This document shows, in pieces, positions 42,556-51,682 of a stretch of 61,062 nucleotides of DNA. Source of the DNA: RUG14300 sp964391805 (GTDB lineage: Bacteria > Bacillota > Clostridia > Christensenellales > CAG-1252); NCBI GenBank assembly GCA_964391805.1, contig CAYMNK010000011.1:1-61062 (forward strand), written 5' to 3'. Position 1 is the stretch's first letter, and each line of letters begins with the position of its first letter. The notes beneath the pieces were generated by a model. The model ran no database searches, had not been told where the DNA came from, and saw only the letters and a program-made list of their open reading frames with translations. The translations under genes were made by a program, and so were the position numbers.

Positions 42556-43527
42556 ATGGCTACCACGAAAGACAGAGTAACAATAAAGGATGTTGCCGTT
42601 AAAGCAAAAGTAACCGCTCAAACTGTATCGAGAGTAATTCGGTCCAGCGGTTATGTTTCCGAGGAAACTCGCAAAAAGGTACTTGATACTATTAAAGAGT
42701 TGAATTATATTCCGTCTTATGCAGGCAAAGCTTTACGCACAGGAATGGCGCGCAGTGTTGCATTAGTATTTGATAGTTTGATTAATTTCTATTTTGCGAT
42801 AATGATTGATTATTTGCGTGTAGAGATAGCAAAATGCGGATATTCGCTACAATTATTATTTTCCGACAAACATGTAGTAACCCAAGAGACTTATCGAAAA
42901 GCGATATCTCATGGTGCAATTGCCGTCATTAGCTTTTTGGAGGGAGAGGCTGCTTTGGGTGAGATTGTAAAAGATTGTGGTATTCCTCTTGTTATTTTAG
43001 GTCGTTCAACTACCGATATCGGATTGGATTACATCACTACTGACGATGTCTATGGAGGTTCGATTGCAGCTCATAGGCTTATCGGTGCAAAATGTAACAA
43101 ATTCGTTTATATCAATTTGGGAGATGATATGTCCTGTGTGATAGATCGCGGAAGGGGCTTTGGAGAAACTCTTGCCGAATACGGATATTCTTATATCGAA
43201 TACAATACAACGCATAAAGACCTCCAAAAATTTACTGAAGAGGTTGATCTGAGTGATCCGAGTGTTGGTGTGTTCTGTTTTAATGACATATTTGCGATAT
43301 CTATTCTAAAACAAATGAATGATATTCCCAAGGAACTAAGAGCTAAAATAATTGGATATGATAATATTCAACAAGAAATCGTGCTTCCCGTTAATCTTAC
43401 TACAGTGGGAGCTGATAAAAAGAAATATGCAGAGTTTATTCTGTCGAAGTTAGTTGAGCGGTTGCAGGGTGGAGAACGCTTATCCGAGTATCAACCGGTA
43501 AAACTATTTGAAGGAGATACTGCATAA
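42556..43527 (+). CDS. LacI-family transcription regulator
   Basis: A 323-residue regulator. VTIKDVAVKAKVTAQTVSRV (8-27) is the LacI helix-turn-helix, RVIRSSGYVSEETRKKVLDT the hinge-helix lead, and residues 65-323 form a periplasmic-binding-protein-like sensor (ARSVALVFDSLINFYFAIMI; GIPLVILGRSTTDIGLDYIT; GVFCFNDIFAISIL). The start at 42556 follows AAGGAG by 8 bases. It should bind the GTTAACGATAAC-type sites at its own promoter and upstream of the lipoprotein operon, and respond to a sugar imported by the adjacent ABC system. Confidence 0.93.
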   Translation: MATTKDRVTIKDVAVKAKVTAQTVSRVIRSSGYVSEETRKKVLDTIKELNYIPSYAGKALRTGMARSVALVFDSLINFYFAIMIDYLRVEIAKCGYSLQLLFSDKHVVTQETYRKAISHGAIAVISFLEGEAALGEIVKDCGIPLVILGRSTTDIGLDYITTDDVYGGSIAAHRLIGAKCNKFVYINLGDDMSCVIDRGRGFGETLAEYGYSYIEYNTTHKDLQKFTEEVDLSDPSVGVFCFNDIFAISILKQMNDIPKELRAKIIGYDNIQQEIVLPVNLTTVGADKKKYAEFILSKLVERLQGGERLSEYQPVKLFEGDTA

Positions 43528-43582
43528 AATAGTGTATAAAATAGGTATTAATCTTATGATTAATATTTATTTTGCCTGATAT

Positions 43583-43594
43583 GTTAACGATAAC
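43583..43594 (+). promoter_or_regulatory. operator O3 upstream of the glycan operon
   Basis: GTTAACGATAAC, palindromic apart from A/T exchange (GTTAWCGWTAAC) with a central CG. It lies in the 225-bp gap before the first lipoprotein gene; a clear promoter could not be fixed around it. The rest of the gap is AT-rich. Confidence 0.7.
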
Positions 43595-43758
43595 CCATGG
43601 TAATTTGTGTACTTAAACAAAAGCTTACTATATGTGAATATATTGGTTCCATATCGTCAATTATTTGCCAATAGTGTAGTAAACGCTAAGCATTAAACAG
43701 TCAAAATTAAGTTTGAGTCTTCTTAAAAAAGACTACTAAAAAAATAGGAGGAATGAAA

Positions 43759-46700
43759 ATGGCTAAGAGACGTTTACTTGTTTTACTTTTGACAGTAGTA
43801 ATCGTTTTGTCGCTTGTGGTATTTGCTGCTTGCAATAACACTGGTAGTCAGTACGAAATAAAAGTCGAAAGTAGTAATGTAGAAATCTCAAAAGGAGATT
43901 CTAAGATCCTCGAATACTCCGTTTTACAAGACGGACAAGAGGTTCAAAAGGATGTTGTAATTTCTATAATCGAGGGTGAAGATGTCGTTTCATATAACGA
44001 AACCGACGGCATCAAGGCTCTCAAATCCGGTACAGCAAAGATATCTATTGCATTAAAGGATAATTCCGACGTTAATGTAGTAATCAATGTCAACGTACCA
44101 ACCTATACGCTTGCTTTTTCCGCATCGGACAAGGAAGTTTATGTAGGTGAATCATTCTCGTTGCCGACAATCGTTAAGAAAGACGGTGCTGTTGTTAATG
44201 GTCAAAAGGTTAATCTATCGGTTGAAGGAGATGCAATTACCGTAAGTGCAATGACTAAACAGATTACGGCTGTTAATGTTGGTGAAGCTACGTTGGTTGC
44301 AACTCTCGATGCAGATTCCGATGTTGTTGCACGTATTAAGATTATCGTTAAGGAGGCATTCTTCTCAAGAGATGTTAATCGCGGTAACTTTGATTTTACT
44401 AACGAAGAAAACGGCTCCGTTGAGGTTCTTAGCGGTCAAGCTACACTCGTTGCAAGCAAGGCATCGACAAAATTCGTATTTAAAACATATATCGATATTA
44501 AATCGGTAGTTGCAAATAATGAATCTATCGGTATCGGTTCCTTCCTTGACCAGGGCGACAATGCGTTATGGTTCGGCTTGCACGGAGCAGATGTTACTGG
44601 CGAATATTATGTGTATATTCGTAACTTCTACAAGGGCTGGTCTCCGGCATATGACGAGGTTTATACCGTAGGTAACTATCAGCATTTAACCTTTGACGGC
44701 AAGATTGAATTCATCATTGTTCGTGATGGTTGTGATTATTGGTACAGTATAGGCGGTTTTTCTGGAACATATAGCGACGGCAGTTTGACTGATGTTGAAA
44801 CATGGCCCGGAATATACAGCCAAGAAAAGATGTTGACCGTTTCCGATTACTCGGTTAGCTACGATCAAAAGGATATTGACGAAGCAAAGACACTTCTAAG
44901 TGATGATGTTGCAAAGATTGAATTGAATCCCTCTAATATCAATGTTTTGGAAAAAGGAACTCAACAACAATTCAATATTAAAGTTTATTCTTCAAAGGCT
45001 TTAGAAGAGACTGTTGCTTGGAGTATTGCTAAGAATGAAATGACAGCAGGTGTAGACGGTACTGTCATTGAAAACGGTTTATTAACTATATCCAATGATG
45101 CTGCAGGCTACATAACAGTAAAGGGAAGCATCGCAGGAAAAGAGGCAAGTATTCGTATAGAGATATCTTCAGAGGAATTGAATAAAAACTCCGAGAATAT
45201 CGCTGTAAGCGGTGGTGTCGGTTTAGATATCGAAAAAGAGATAATAACATTCCCCGAGGATAGAAGCTTCAATAATGCCGATTTGAAACTTGAAAAGGCT
45301 CTCGATACGGCATATCTTGCAAAACTTCTTAAATCAGTCAAGGGCGACTTCACTCTTGAGTTCAAGGCATCTAAGTTTGAATCCGGCTCATTAGTTGTTG
45401 CTTTGGGTGGTGATTATAACAATATCGTATTCTCGGGATCGTCCGTATCTGTATATGGTTATTCATGTGATACAAATAATAAGTATGACAAGGGCACGGT
45501 TATCGGCACAGTTAGTTTGTCTGCCGCTGACGAGCATTCATATAAGATTGTAGTAGAAAACGGAGTATATTCGATCTACGTTGACGACAGCAAGGTTGAA
45601 TTAAGCGGAAACGTTATATGTAATCCTAACGTTTATGCATCGGAAAGAAATATTAGCTTCACCGTTACAGAAGGAACATCTCTTTCGATTTCAAATGTTT
45701 CATTAACATTGTCCGAGAAATCAGTAAACGGATTCTATTTAGTTAACGGTAATGCTTCGCTTTCTGATGGCGGATTTACTCTTGCTATTCTAAACAATGA
45801 ATGGGCTGCTAAAAACGAAAACAGCACCCGTATTTGCTACATCGATGAAATATATGGTAATTTCGTTATTACCTATGACGTAAAATTCGACTCGCTTTTA
45901 AACGACTCCAAGTTTGCTATTAGTATAGGTGACTCCTTCTGGGGTGATTCTAACTTTGAATTCCATGTAAACAACAAGGGTACTCTTGAGGGTGAAATTT
46001 ATCCGCAAAACTGGGGTGGTGCTAAATCGTCCACAAAATTATCTGCAACGGATACTAATAGAATTACTGTTCAATGCATTGACGGTGTTGCAACATTCTA
46101 TATCGGAAGCAAAAAGATAGGTTCATGTAATGGACTTAACGGTGGAAAAATAAGTTTCTACACATTTGGTGGTTCGCAGGATAACGGTAACGTAACCGTT
46201 GAAAACTTCAACATTATTAAGCAATTTGCAGTGATTTCTGGCGAGAATAGTGTTCAAGCCGGCTCAACTGTCGAATATGTTGTTAGCGAGTATGGCGATG
46301 CAAATGCTAAGGTAGAATTAGATGCATCCGGTTTAACAAAGGGTAGTGCTATTCTTAACAGCGATAATAGCGTAACCATTTCAAGTGACGCCGAGGGCTC
46401 TTATATAATCAAAGCAATCGTTGGTGATTATATTTCATCGATAAGTGTAACTGTCGTCGCAGTTGATGCAGAAGAAGAGTTATTTATTACAAATAATGAC
46501 AATTTATCCAATGTATCGTCAGACGGTTTTACGCTTGCTTTCCAAAGACAATCATGGCTCAATGAAGGCAAAGAATCTGTATTGACATATTATAACGATG
46601 ATATCTTAGATATCGATTCCGACATTACGTTCAACGTTAACTTTAATGCGGAAGGCGATATAAAACTTTGTGTCGTATTCGGTTTAGAAGCAACTCAAGA

Positions 46701-47451
46701 AATTACTATTTGCAATAACGGTAATATGTGTAAGATCGAGGTTCGTAATTTATGGGGCGGAACGGAGCGTTATAATTTAGACAAGGCAAATCTTAGCATT
46801 AAGATAGAAATTCGTAACGGTCAAGCTACATTGATAATGGGCGAAGATTCAAAAACTGTTAGTGTTAATGCATCCTGTAAACTCGGATTCTACGCATTCG
46901 ACGAGTCCGGTGTTAATGGTTCGGTTAGCGTAAGTAATTTCAAGGTTGAACCTATCCGTAAATTTATTACCAATAATGATAATCTTTCCGATGTAACTTC
47001 AAAGGAATTTACACTCACATTCGAGCAACAAGGATGGCTCAATGAAGGCAAAGAATCTGTATTGACCTATTACACTGAAGATATCTTAGGCAACGATTGT
47101 GACATCACATTCGATGTTAACTTTAATGTAGCGGAAGGCGATATAAAACTTTGTGTCGTATTCGGTTTAGAAGCAACTCAAGAAATTACTATTTGCAATA
47201 ACGGTAATATGTGTAAGATCGAGGTTCGTAATTTATGGGGCGGAACGGAGCGTTATAATTTAGACAAGGCAAATCTTAGCATTAAGATAGAAATTCGTAA
47301 CGGTCAGGCTACCTTGACAATGGGCGAAGATTCAAGAACTGTTAATGTTGATGCTTCTGTTAAACTCGGATTCTATGCATTCGATGAATCTGGAGCAATT
47401 GACGGTACGGTTAGTGTTAGCAACTTTAAGGTTGAGACTGTATCCGAATAG
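43759..47451 (+). CDS. large surface lipoprotein with repeated jelly-roll-like domains
   Basis: A 1230-residue lipoprotein. MAKRRLLVLLLTVVIVLSLV then VFAAC gives a lipobox with lipidated Cys25. Big-like domains lie at about 32-110 and 115-195, then beta-rich LamG/DUF1080-like modules of about 160-190 residues, the last two (about 905-1070 and 1070-1230) near-identical. No catalytic motif is obvious. The likely role is glycan binding at the cell surface. The start at 43759 is chosen because AGGAGG is 8 bases upstream, whereas an ATG 6 bases earlier is too close to it. It is the first structural gene after operator O3. Confidence 0.8.
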   Translation: MAKRRLLVLLLTVVIVLSLVVFAACNNTGSQYEIKVESSNVEISKGDSKILEYSVLQDGQEVQKDVVISIIEGEDVVSYNETDGIKALKSGTAKISIALKDNSDVNVVINVNVPTYTLAFSASDKEVYVGESFSLPTIVKKDGAVVNGQKVNLSVEGDAITVSAMTKQITAVNVGEATLVATLDADSDVVARIKIIVKEAFFSRDVNRGNFDFTNEENGSVEVLSGQATLVASKASTKFVFKTYIDIKSVVANNESIGIGSFLDQGDNALWFGLHGADVTGEYYVYIRNFYKGWSPAYDEVYTVGNYQHLTFDGKIEFIIVRDGCDYWYSIGGFSGTYSDGSLTDVETWPGIYSQEKMLTVSDYSVSYDQKDIDEAKTLLSDDVAKIELNPSNINVLEKGTQQQFNIKVYSSKALEETVAWSIAKNEMTAGVDGTVIENGLLTISNDAAGYITVKGSIAGKEASIRIEISSEELNKNSENIAVSGGVGLDIEKEIITFPEDRSFNNADLKLEKALDTAYLAKLLKSVKGDFTLEFKASKFESGSLVVALGGDYNNIVFSGSSVSVYGYSCDTNNKYDKGTVIGTVSLSAADEHSYKIVVENGVYSIYVDDSKVELSGNVICNPNVYASERNISFTVTEGTSLSISNVSLTLSEKSVNGFYLVNGNASLSDGGFTLAILNNEWAAKNENSTRICYIDEIYGNFVITYDVKFDSLLNDSKFAISIGDSFWGDSNFEFHVNNKGTLEGEIYPQNWGGAKSSTKLSATDTNRITVQCIDGVATFYIGSKKIGSCNGLNGGKISFYTFGGSQDNGNVTVENFNIIKQFAVISGENSVQAGSTVEYVVSEYGDANAKVELDASGLTKGSAILNSDNSVTISSDAEGSYIIKAIVGDYISSISVTVVAVDAEEELFITNNDNLSNVSSDGFTLAFQRQSWLNEGKESVLTYYNDDILDIDSDITFNVNFNAEGDIKLCVVFGLEATQEITICNNGNMCKIEVRNLWGGTERYNLDKANLSIKIEIRNGQATLIMGEDSKTVSVNASCKLGFYAFDESGVNGSVSVSNFKVEPIRKFITNNDNLSDVTSKEFTLTFEQQGWLNEGKESVLTYYTEDILGNDCDITFDVNFNVAEGDIKLCVVFGLEATQEITICNNGNMCKIEVRNLWGGTERYNLDKANLSIKIEIRNGQATLTMGEDSRTVNVDASVKLGFYAFDESGAIDGTVSVSNFKVETVSE
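46483..47445 (+). repeat. internal direct repeat of about 480 bp in the lipoprotein gene
   Basis: Two copies (about 46483-46960 and 46963-47445) encoding homologous domains. The central 170-180 bases (about 46648-46822 and 47131-47305) are nearly identical in DNA, whereas the flanks differ, as expected after recent duplication or gene conversion. Confidence 0.85.
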
Positions 47452-47481
47452 TAATTCAAGTATGTAAAGTGCTACAACAAA

Positions 47482-47602
47482 ATTCTAAGGCAAGGGCGGT
47501 ATGTTCTTGCCTTAGAATAATCATAATTTAGGATATTTGGCAAAGTGCTGATATTGTCAGCCCTTTGCCAAGCGTCCGATTTATGACGCTTATGGATGAC
47601 CA
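47482..47602 (+). promoter_or_regulatory. structured intercistronic region with three to four hairpins
   Basis: ATTCTAAGGCAAG / CTTGCCTTAGAAT (47482-47518), TGGCAAAG...GCTGA / TCAGC...CTTTGCCA (47538-47570), AGCGTC / GACGCT (47571-47590) and ATGG/CCAT just after. None has a T-run, so these look like RNA-stability or processing elements rather than terminators; the first could weakly attenuate. Confidence 0.6.
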
Positions 47603-47645
47603 TTTTAATAGTGGCATTGGTAAAACAAATAAAAGGAGAGGATTT

Positions 47646-49895
47646 ATGAAAAAAAAGCTGTTTATAGTCCTAACAATTTTATGTTTAATCTGTTTGGCAT
47701 TCGTTGCTTGTCAACCGAGCATTGAAGAACCGAATGATGATGAAAATAAAGACAACGTAAGTATCGTTATTCGCGGAGACACGACTCAGGAACTGTCTAT
47801 GGGCGATATATACAAAATAGTATATCGTGTAGTCGGATCCGATGTCGGCGTAGAATTCACTTCGTCAGATGCCTCTGTAATAGAAGTAGACGATTTCGGT
47901 AATGTATCTGCAGTCGGTGCAGGATCTGCGGTTGTTACCATATCATTAAAGGGTGATTCATCTATTTCTAAAGAAGTAACCTTCAACGTTACTAAAGAAT
48001 TTTTCTACACCAAGAAAGGATATATTCAGGGTGGATATGACCTTGCACCGATCGATGGCTCCGATATTATTTTGTTAAAGGGAGATCAAGCGATCGTAGT
48101 TACAAGTGATTGTGCTGAAAATTGGTACTTTGCTTGTACGTTCGAGCCTACGGGTGAGTATACAAATTATGATGCACAAGGTCGTTTCGGCGTAGGTTCC
48201 TTTAATATTGACGATAAAACTCCTATCGGTGACGTTATGGCGTGGTTTGGATTGTATCCTATAAACCACCGTATTCGTACCTACTATCCGGTAGTAGGCG
48301 GATGGCGTGTTTTGAGCGGTGGAGCCGATCCTATCGTTAAAGTATTACCGGACGGACAACTTGTAACTTGTAAAACTGTTAAAATGGAGCTCATTCGTTA
48401 CGGTACGATGCATTATTTCACGCTTACTGCATCCGATGGAACTGTTGCGAAATACGCTTACGATTGTCCGTCATTTGATGGTGTTGCAACCCGTCCCGGC
48501 GTTTTTTCTCAATCACCCGAAACCTATGTTTATGACTATGAAGTATCAACCGATATGGATGTAGTTATGAATAAACTTAACAATTTCCAAGCTGCAGAAG
48601 AGATCAGTATAGACGGTTTGAGCGATATCTTGTATGCAGGAGAATCCTATAATCTATCTTCAACGGTGTTGCCAGATGCAACATTCGATAAGAGCGTTAC
48701 ATACAGCCTTAGCGAGGAAAAGGCAGGCGTAACTATTACTGCAGATGGAAAACTTACCATTGCAGATTCGGTTAGCGGAGAGATAACCGTAGTAGCAACG
48801 GCAAATTCGGATAATAGTGTAACGGCAACTAGAACTTACTCTATAATGACGATATTACCATCAACTTCCGATATTTTAGAAACAGGCAAAATCGTAGGCG
48901 AAGCGAAATTGGAAAACGATGTGATTTCTATATCGGATAAAATAGAGAGTTTCATACCGTTTAAGGTTAGAGGTAATTCATACTCTGTTAGCATTGCTAT
49001 ATCAAATGCTAAGGGCAATGTCGGTATCAAGTTAACGGATAACGGATACATTCATTATGCTGACATTTTGGTTGAATCCGGATATAAAACCATGACGATT
49101 CTAAATGGTTCGACAAGCGAAAACTTTACTTGTTCTTCGGCAAATCTTACATCCTGCGTGTTACAGATTGTACGTAGCGGCTCGAAGTATGGTATCATTT
49201 ATAACGGAAGATTAATTAAGGTCGTTAATCTCGATATAGAGGGAGATGTTTACCCTGTAATCTATAGTGACGGCCAAGCTACTGTTTCCGATATCGCTGT
49301 ACAAAACAACGCAAATTCGTTAGAAGAACTCGAACACACGATAGGTGCATTTGTCAGTATCAATAGCGACGGTTCTTATACCTTGAGTCAAAAGAATTTC
49401 GGTTCTTCAAACGATATTAACTGGCCTCCTGTAAACGATTTCCAAAACGGATTAAAATCGACTAAATCGTTTGTCGGCGATTTCTCTATTGAATTTACGC
49501 TTTCCGACATAAAGCCCATGCTTTCAAGCGGTGCATACGATAGCAAGGTTTTGGTCTACCTACGTACCGAAAGTAAGACAGCAAGTCTACAATTTGTCGT
49601 AAAAGGAACTGCAAACGCGCCTAAACTTACCTTCTGTCCTAATCTTGACGATGCAACTTGGGAAGAGTACGATATGCCGGAGGGTATCGATCTACTTAGC
49701 GGTTCTAATAGAATAAAGATTGTTAAACAAAACGACAGAGTCGAATTGTATATCAATAACGAAAGAGTATTCGAAAGCAATACTTCACTTTGCTTCCCCG
49801 ATAAATGGAATGATTCCACGGTATTTACTCCCGGAATCGGTTCATTCTCGGCAGGTGCAACCATTTCAGACATAAAGTTTGAGGAGATTAATTAG
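47646..49895 (+). CDS. surface lipoprotein with Big2 domain, second gene of the glycan operon
   Basis: A 749-residue lipoprotein with signal peptide MKKKLFIVLTILCLICLAFV and lipidated Cys22. A Big_2-like domain (about 40-115) is followed by a domain resembling part of the preceding lipoprotein (ENWYFACTFEPTGEYTNYDA; GDVMAWFGLYPINHRI), another Big_2 module near 320-395, and two LamG/DUF1080-like beta modules to the end. No catalytic residues can be assigned. It may bind or present the target glycan. The start at 47646 has AAAGGAGAGG upstream; the upstream in-frame ATG lies in a hairpin region without a ribosome site. Confidence 0.8.
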   Translation: MKKKLFIVLTILCLICLAFVACQPSIEEPNDDENKDNVSIVIRGDTTQELSMGDIYKIVYRVVGSDVGVEFTSSDASVIEVDDFGNVSAVGAGSAVVTISLKGDSSISKEVTFNVTKEFFYTKKGYIQGGYDLAPIDGSDIILLKGDQAIVVTSDCAENWYFACTFEPTGEYTNYDAQGRFGVGSFNIDDKTPIGDVMAWFGLYPINHRIRTYYPVVGGWRVLSGGADPIVKVLPDGQLVTCKTVKMELIRYGTMHYFTLTASDGTVAKYAYDCPSFDGVATRPGVFSQSPETYVYDYEVSTDMDVVMNKLNNFQAAEEISIDGLSDILYAGESYNLSSTVLPDATFDKSVTYSLSEEKAGVTITADGKLTIADSVSGEITVVATANSDNSVTATRTYSIMTILPSTSDILETGKIVGEAKLENDVISISDKIESFIPFKVRGNSYSVSIAISNAKGNVGIKLTDNGYIHYADILVESGYKTMTILNGSTSENFTCSSANLTSCVLQIVRSGSKYGIIYNGRLIKVVNLDIEGDVYPVIYSDGQATVSDIAVQNNANSLEELEHTIGAFVSINSDGSYTLSQKNFGSSNDINWPPVNDFQNGLKSTKSFVGDFSIEFTLSDIKPMLSSGAYDSKVLVYLRTESKTASLQFVVKGTANAPKLTFCPNLDDATWEEYDMPEGIDLLSGSNRIKIVKQNDRVELYINNERVFESNTSLCFPDKWNDSTVFTPGIGSFSAGATISDIKFEEIN

Positions 49896-49897
49896 TT

Positions 49898-51670
49898 ATG
49901 AAAAAAGTATTATTATGGCTAACTTGTGTTATCATTGTAGTGTCTACGTGCCTTTGTATGTTTACGGCATGTGACACCACACCCAACAATGATCCAATAG
50001 ATAACACGGATAAAATCGAATATCAAGAGTACCTAAAAAATACGATAGGGTTTAACGACAATAGCGATCCTAACCTTTCTTCGTATGATACAAGCATGTA
50101 CTATCTGAATGCGTGGGAAAACTTCGATGAAACAGCGTCATCTGTAGGTTTCCCCGATATGGGCGATCCGTTCATATTGTATTATGAGGGTTATTATTAT
50201 GCTTATGGTACCAGAGGTACGACCACATTCCATTGTTTTAGATCAAAAGATCTTTCTCATTGGGAGCGTTTACCCGATTGCTTCACACCCGAATCCGGAA
50301 GTTGGAGTAGATCGAATCTATGGGCACCCGATATTCAAAAAATCGGTGACAAATTCTATCTATACTATACGGCTAAATACGAGTATGCAGACGGTACCGA
50401 CCATTGTCAAATAGGTGTTGCCATAGCAGATGCACCCTATGGACCGTTTAAACAATTTACGGGAACGAATGCTCTCGGTGATACGATAACACTTGCCGAT
50501 ACTCCTTTCCAAGGCTTAGAGAAAAATACTATATTGGATGCGACGGTATTCCAAGACGATGACGGCGAGCTTTATATGTATTTCTCTTTCGATTTGAGAG
50601 GCGGTGATGAGGAACATCGTAAGATGGCTACCGACAGTGCTACTGCGGAGATTTGGGGCGTAAAGATGATAGATGCCGTAACTTGGGATATTTCCACACT
50701 TACCCCGCTTCTTTGTGCCGGATATCAAAAATATACAGATGCATATCCGAAGATAGCATGGGAAAGATGGTCTCCCTCGTTTGATTCGATTACGGGAATG
50801 GAGTGCTTAGAAGGGCCGTATATGTTCAAGAGTAACGGTAAGTACTATCTTACATACTGTGCAAACAGTTATGTTGATATAAATTATGCTGTAGGATATG
50901 CAGTAAGCGATAATCCTTTGAGCGGATTTGAAAAACCGAACGATACATATTTAGAGAATATGCTTTTAGGTGTTCCGGCAGAGGCAGGAACATATACCGC
51001 TAATAGATACGTAGATTTTATGACAGGTACGGGGCACGCAAGTATTTTCCAAACCGGTAGCGGAGAATATATGTTTGCATATCATGCTCACTACACCAGA
51101 GGTCACTGGGGTGAAGGTGCACACGGAGAATGGCGTTGCTTATCCGTTGATTACATTTATTTTGACGACGACGGTGTGCCTTATACGAACGGACCTACTT
51201 ATTCACTCCAAAATACGCCATCCGATGTAAGCGGTTATTCCAATATAATCGGTCGTGCTACCGTGAAAGGCGAGGGCGAAAATATCGAGTATTTGACCGA
51301 TAACTATACAAGTAGCCGATTCGGTACCAATGAGCCTGACGGACGTGAAGCAACATTTGAAAGGGGAACGAGAAGTATTGAAATTACTTTTAGCGAACCC
51401 GTCACGGTTAGAGCCGTCAATATTTATAATTCCTTCGACGCTTCAAAAACAGTCGATGCAATTAAACAGATCGATTTCGGTAACGGTAACGGTATAGTTA
51501 ACGCTCAATTTAATAGTAGATACTATAGCGAGAAATATAGTGATTTTGTATATCCTCATGCGGCATTCAACATCCTTTTAGATGAAGAATTGACGACTGA
51601 CAGAATAGTAATAACTATTTCTTCCGAGTTTGATTTTGCTTTGGGAGAAATTGAAATAATAGGAAAATAA
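49898..51670 (+). CDS. GH43-family glycosidase lipoprotein
   Basis: A 590-residue lipoprotein (MKKVLLWLTCVIIVVSTCLC then MFTAC, Cys25). Residues about 85-450 are a five-bladed GH43 domain: Asp90 in FPDMGDPFILYYEGYYYAYG is the general base, ILDATVFQDDDGELYMYFS carries the pKa-modulating Asp, and MECLEGPYMFKSNGKYYLTY the general acid Glu. GH43 enzymes act on arabinose- or xylose-containing chains. The C-terminal 120 residues look like a carbohydrate-binding beta-sandwich (RSIEITFSEPVTVRAVNIYN). It is surface-anchored, 2 bases after the preceding lipoprotein gene. Confidence 0.92.
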   Translation: MKKVLLWLTCVIIVVSTCLCMFTACDTTPNNDPIDNTDKIEYQEYLKNTIGFNDNSDPNLSSYDTSMYYLNAWENFDETASSVGFPDMGDPFILYYEGYYYAYGTRGTTTFHCFRSKDLSHWERLPDCFTPESGSWSRSNLWAPDIQKIGDKFYLYYTAKYEYADGTDHCQIGVAIADAPYGPFKQFTGTNALGDTITLADTPFQGLEKNTILDATVFQDDDGELYMYFSFDLRGGDEEHRKMATDSATAEIWGVKMIDAVTWDISTLTPLLCAGYQKYTDAYPKIAWERWSPSFDSITGMECLEGPYMFKSNGKYYLTYCANSYVDINYAVGYAVSDNPLSGFEKPNDTYLENMLLGVPAEAGTYTANRYVDFMTGTGHASIFQTGSGEYMFAYHAHYTRGHWGEGAHGEWRCLSVDYIYFDDDGVPYTNGPTYSLQNTPSDVSGYSNIIGRATVKGEGENIEYLTDNYTSSRFGTNEPDGREATFERGTRSIEITFSEPVTVRAVNIYNSFDASKTVDAIKQIDFGNGNGIVNAQFNSRYYSEKYSDFVYPHAAFNILLDEELTTDRIVITISSEFDFALGEIEIIGK

Positions 51671-51682
51671 GGAGAATTCGAT

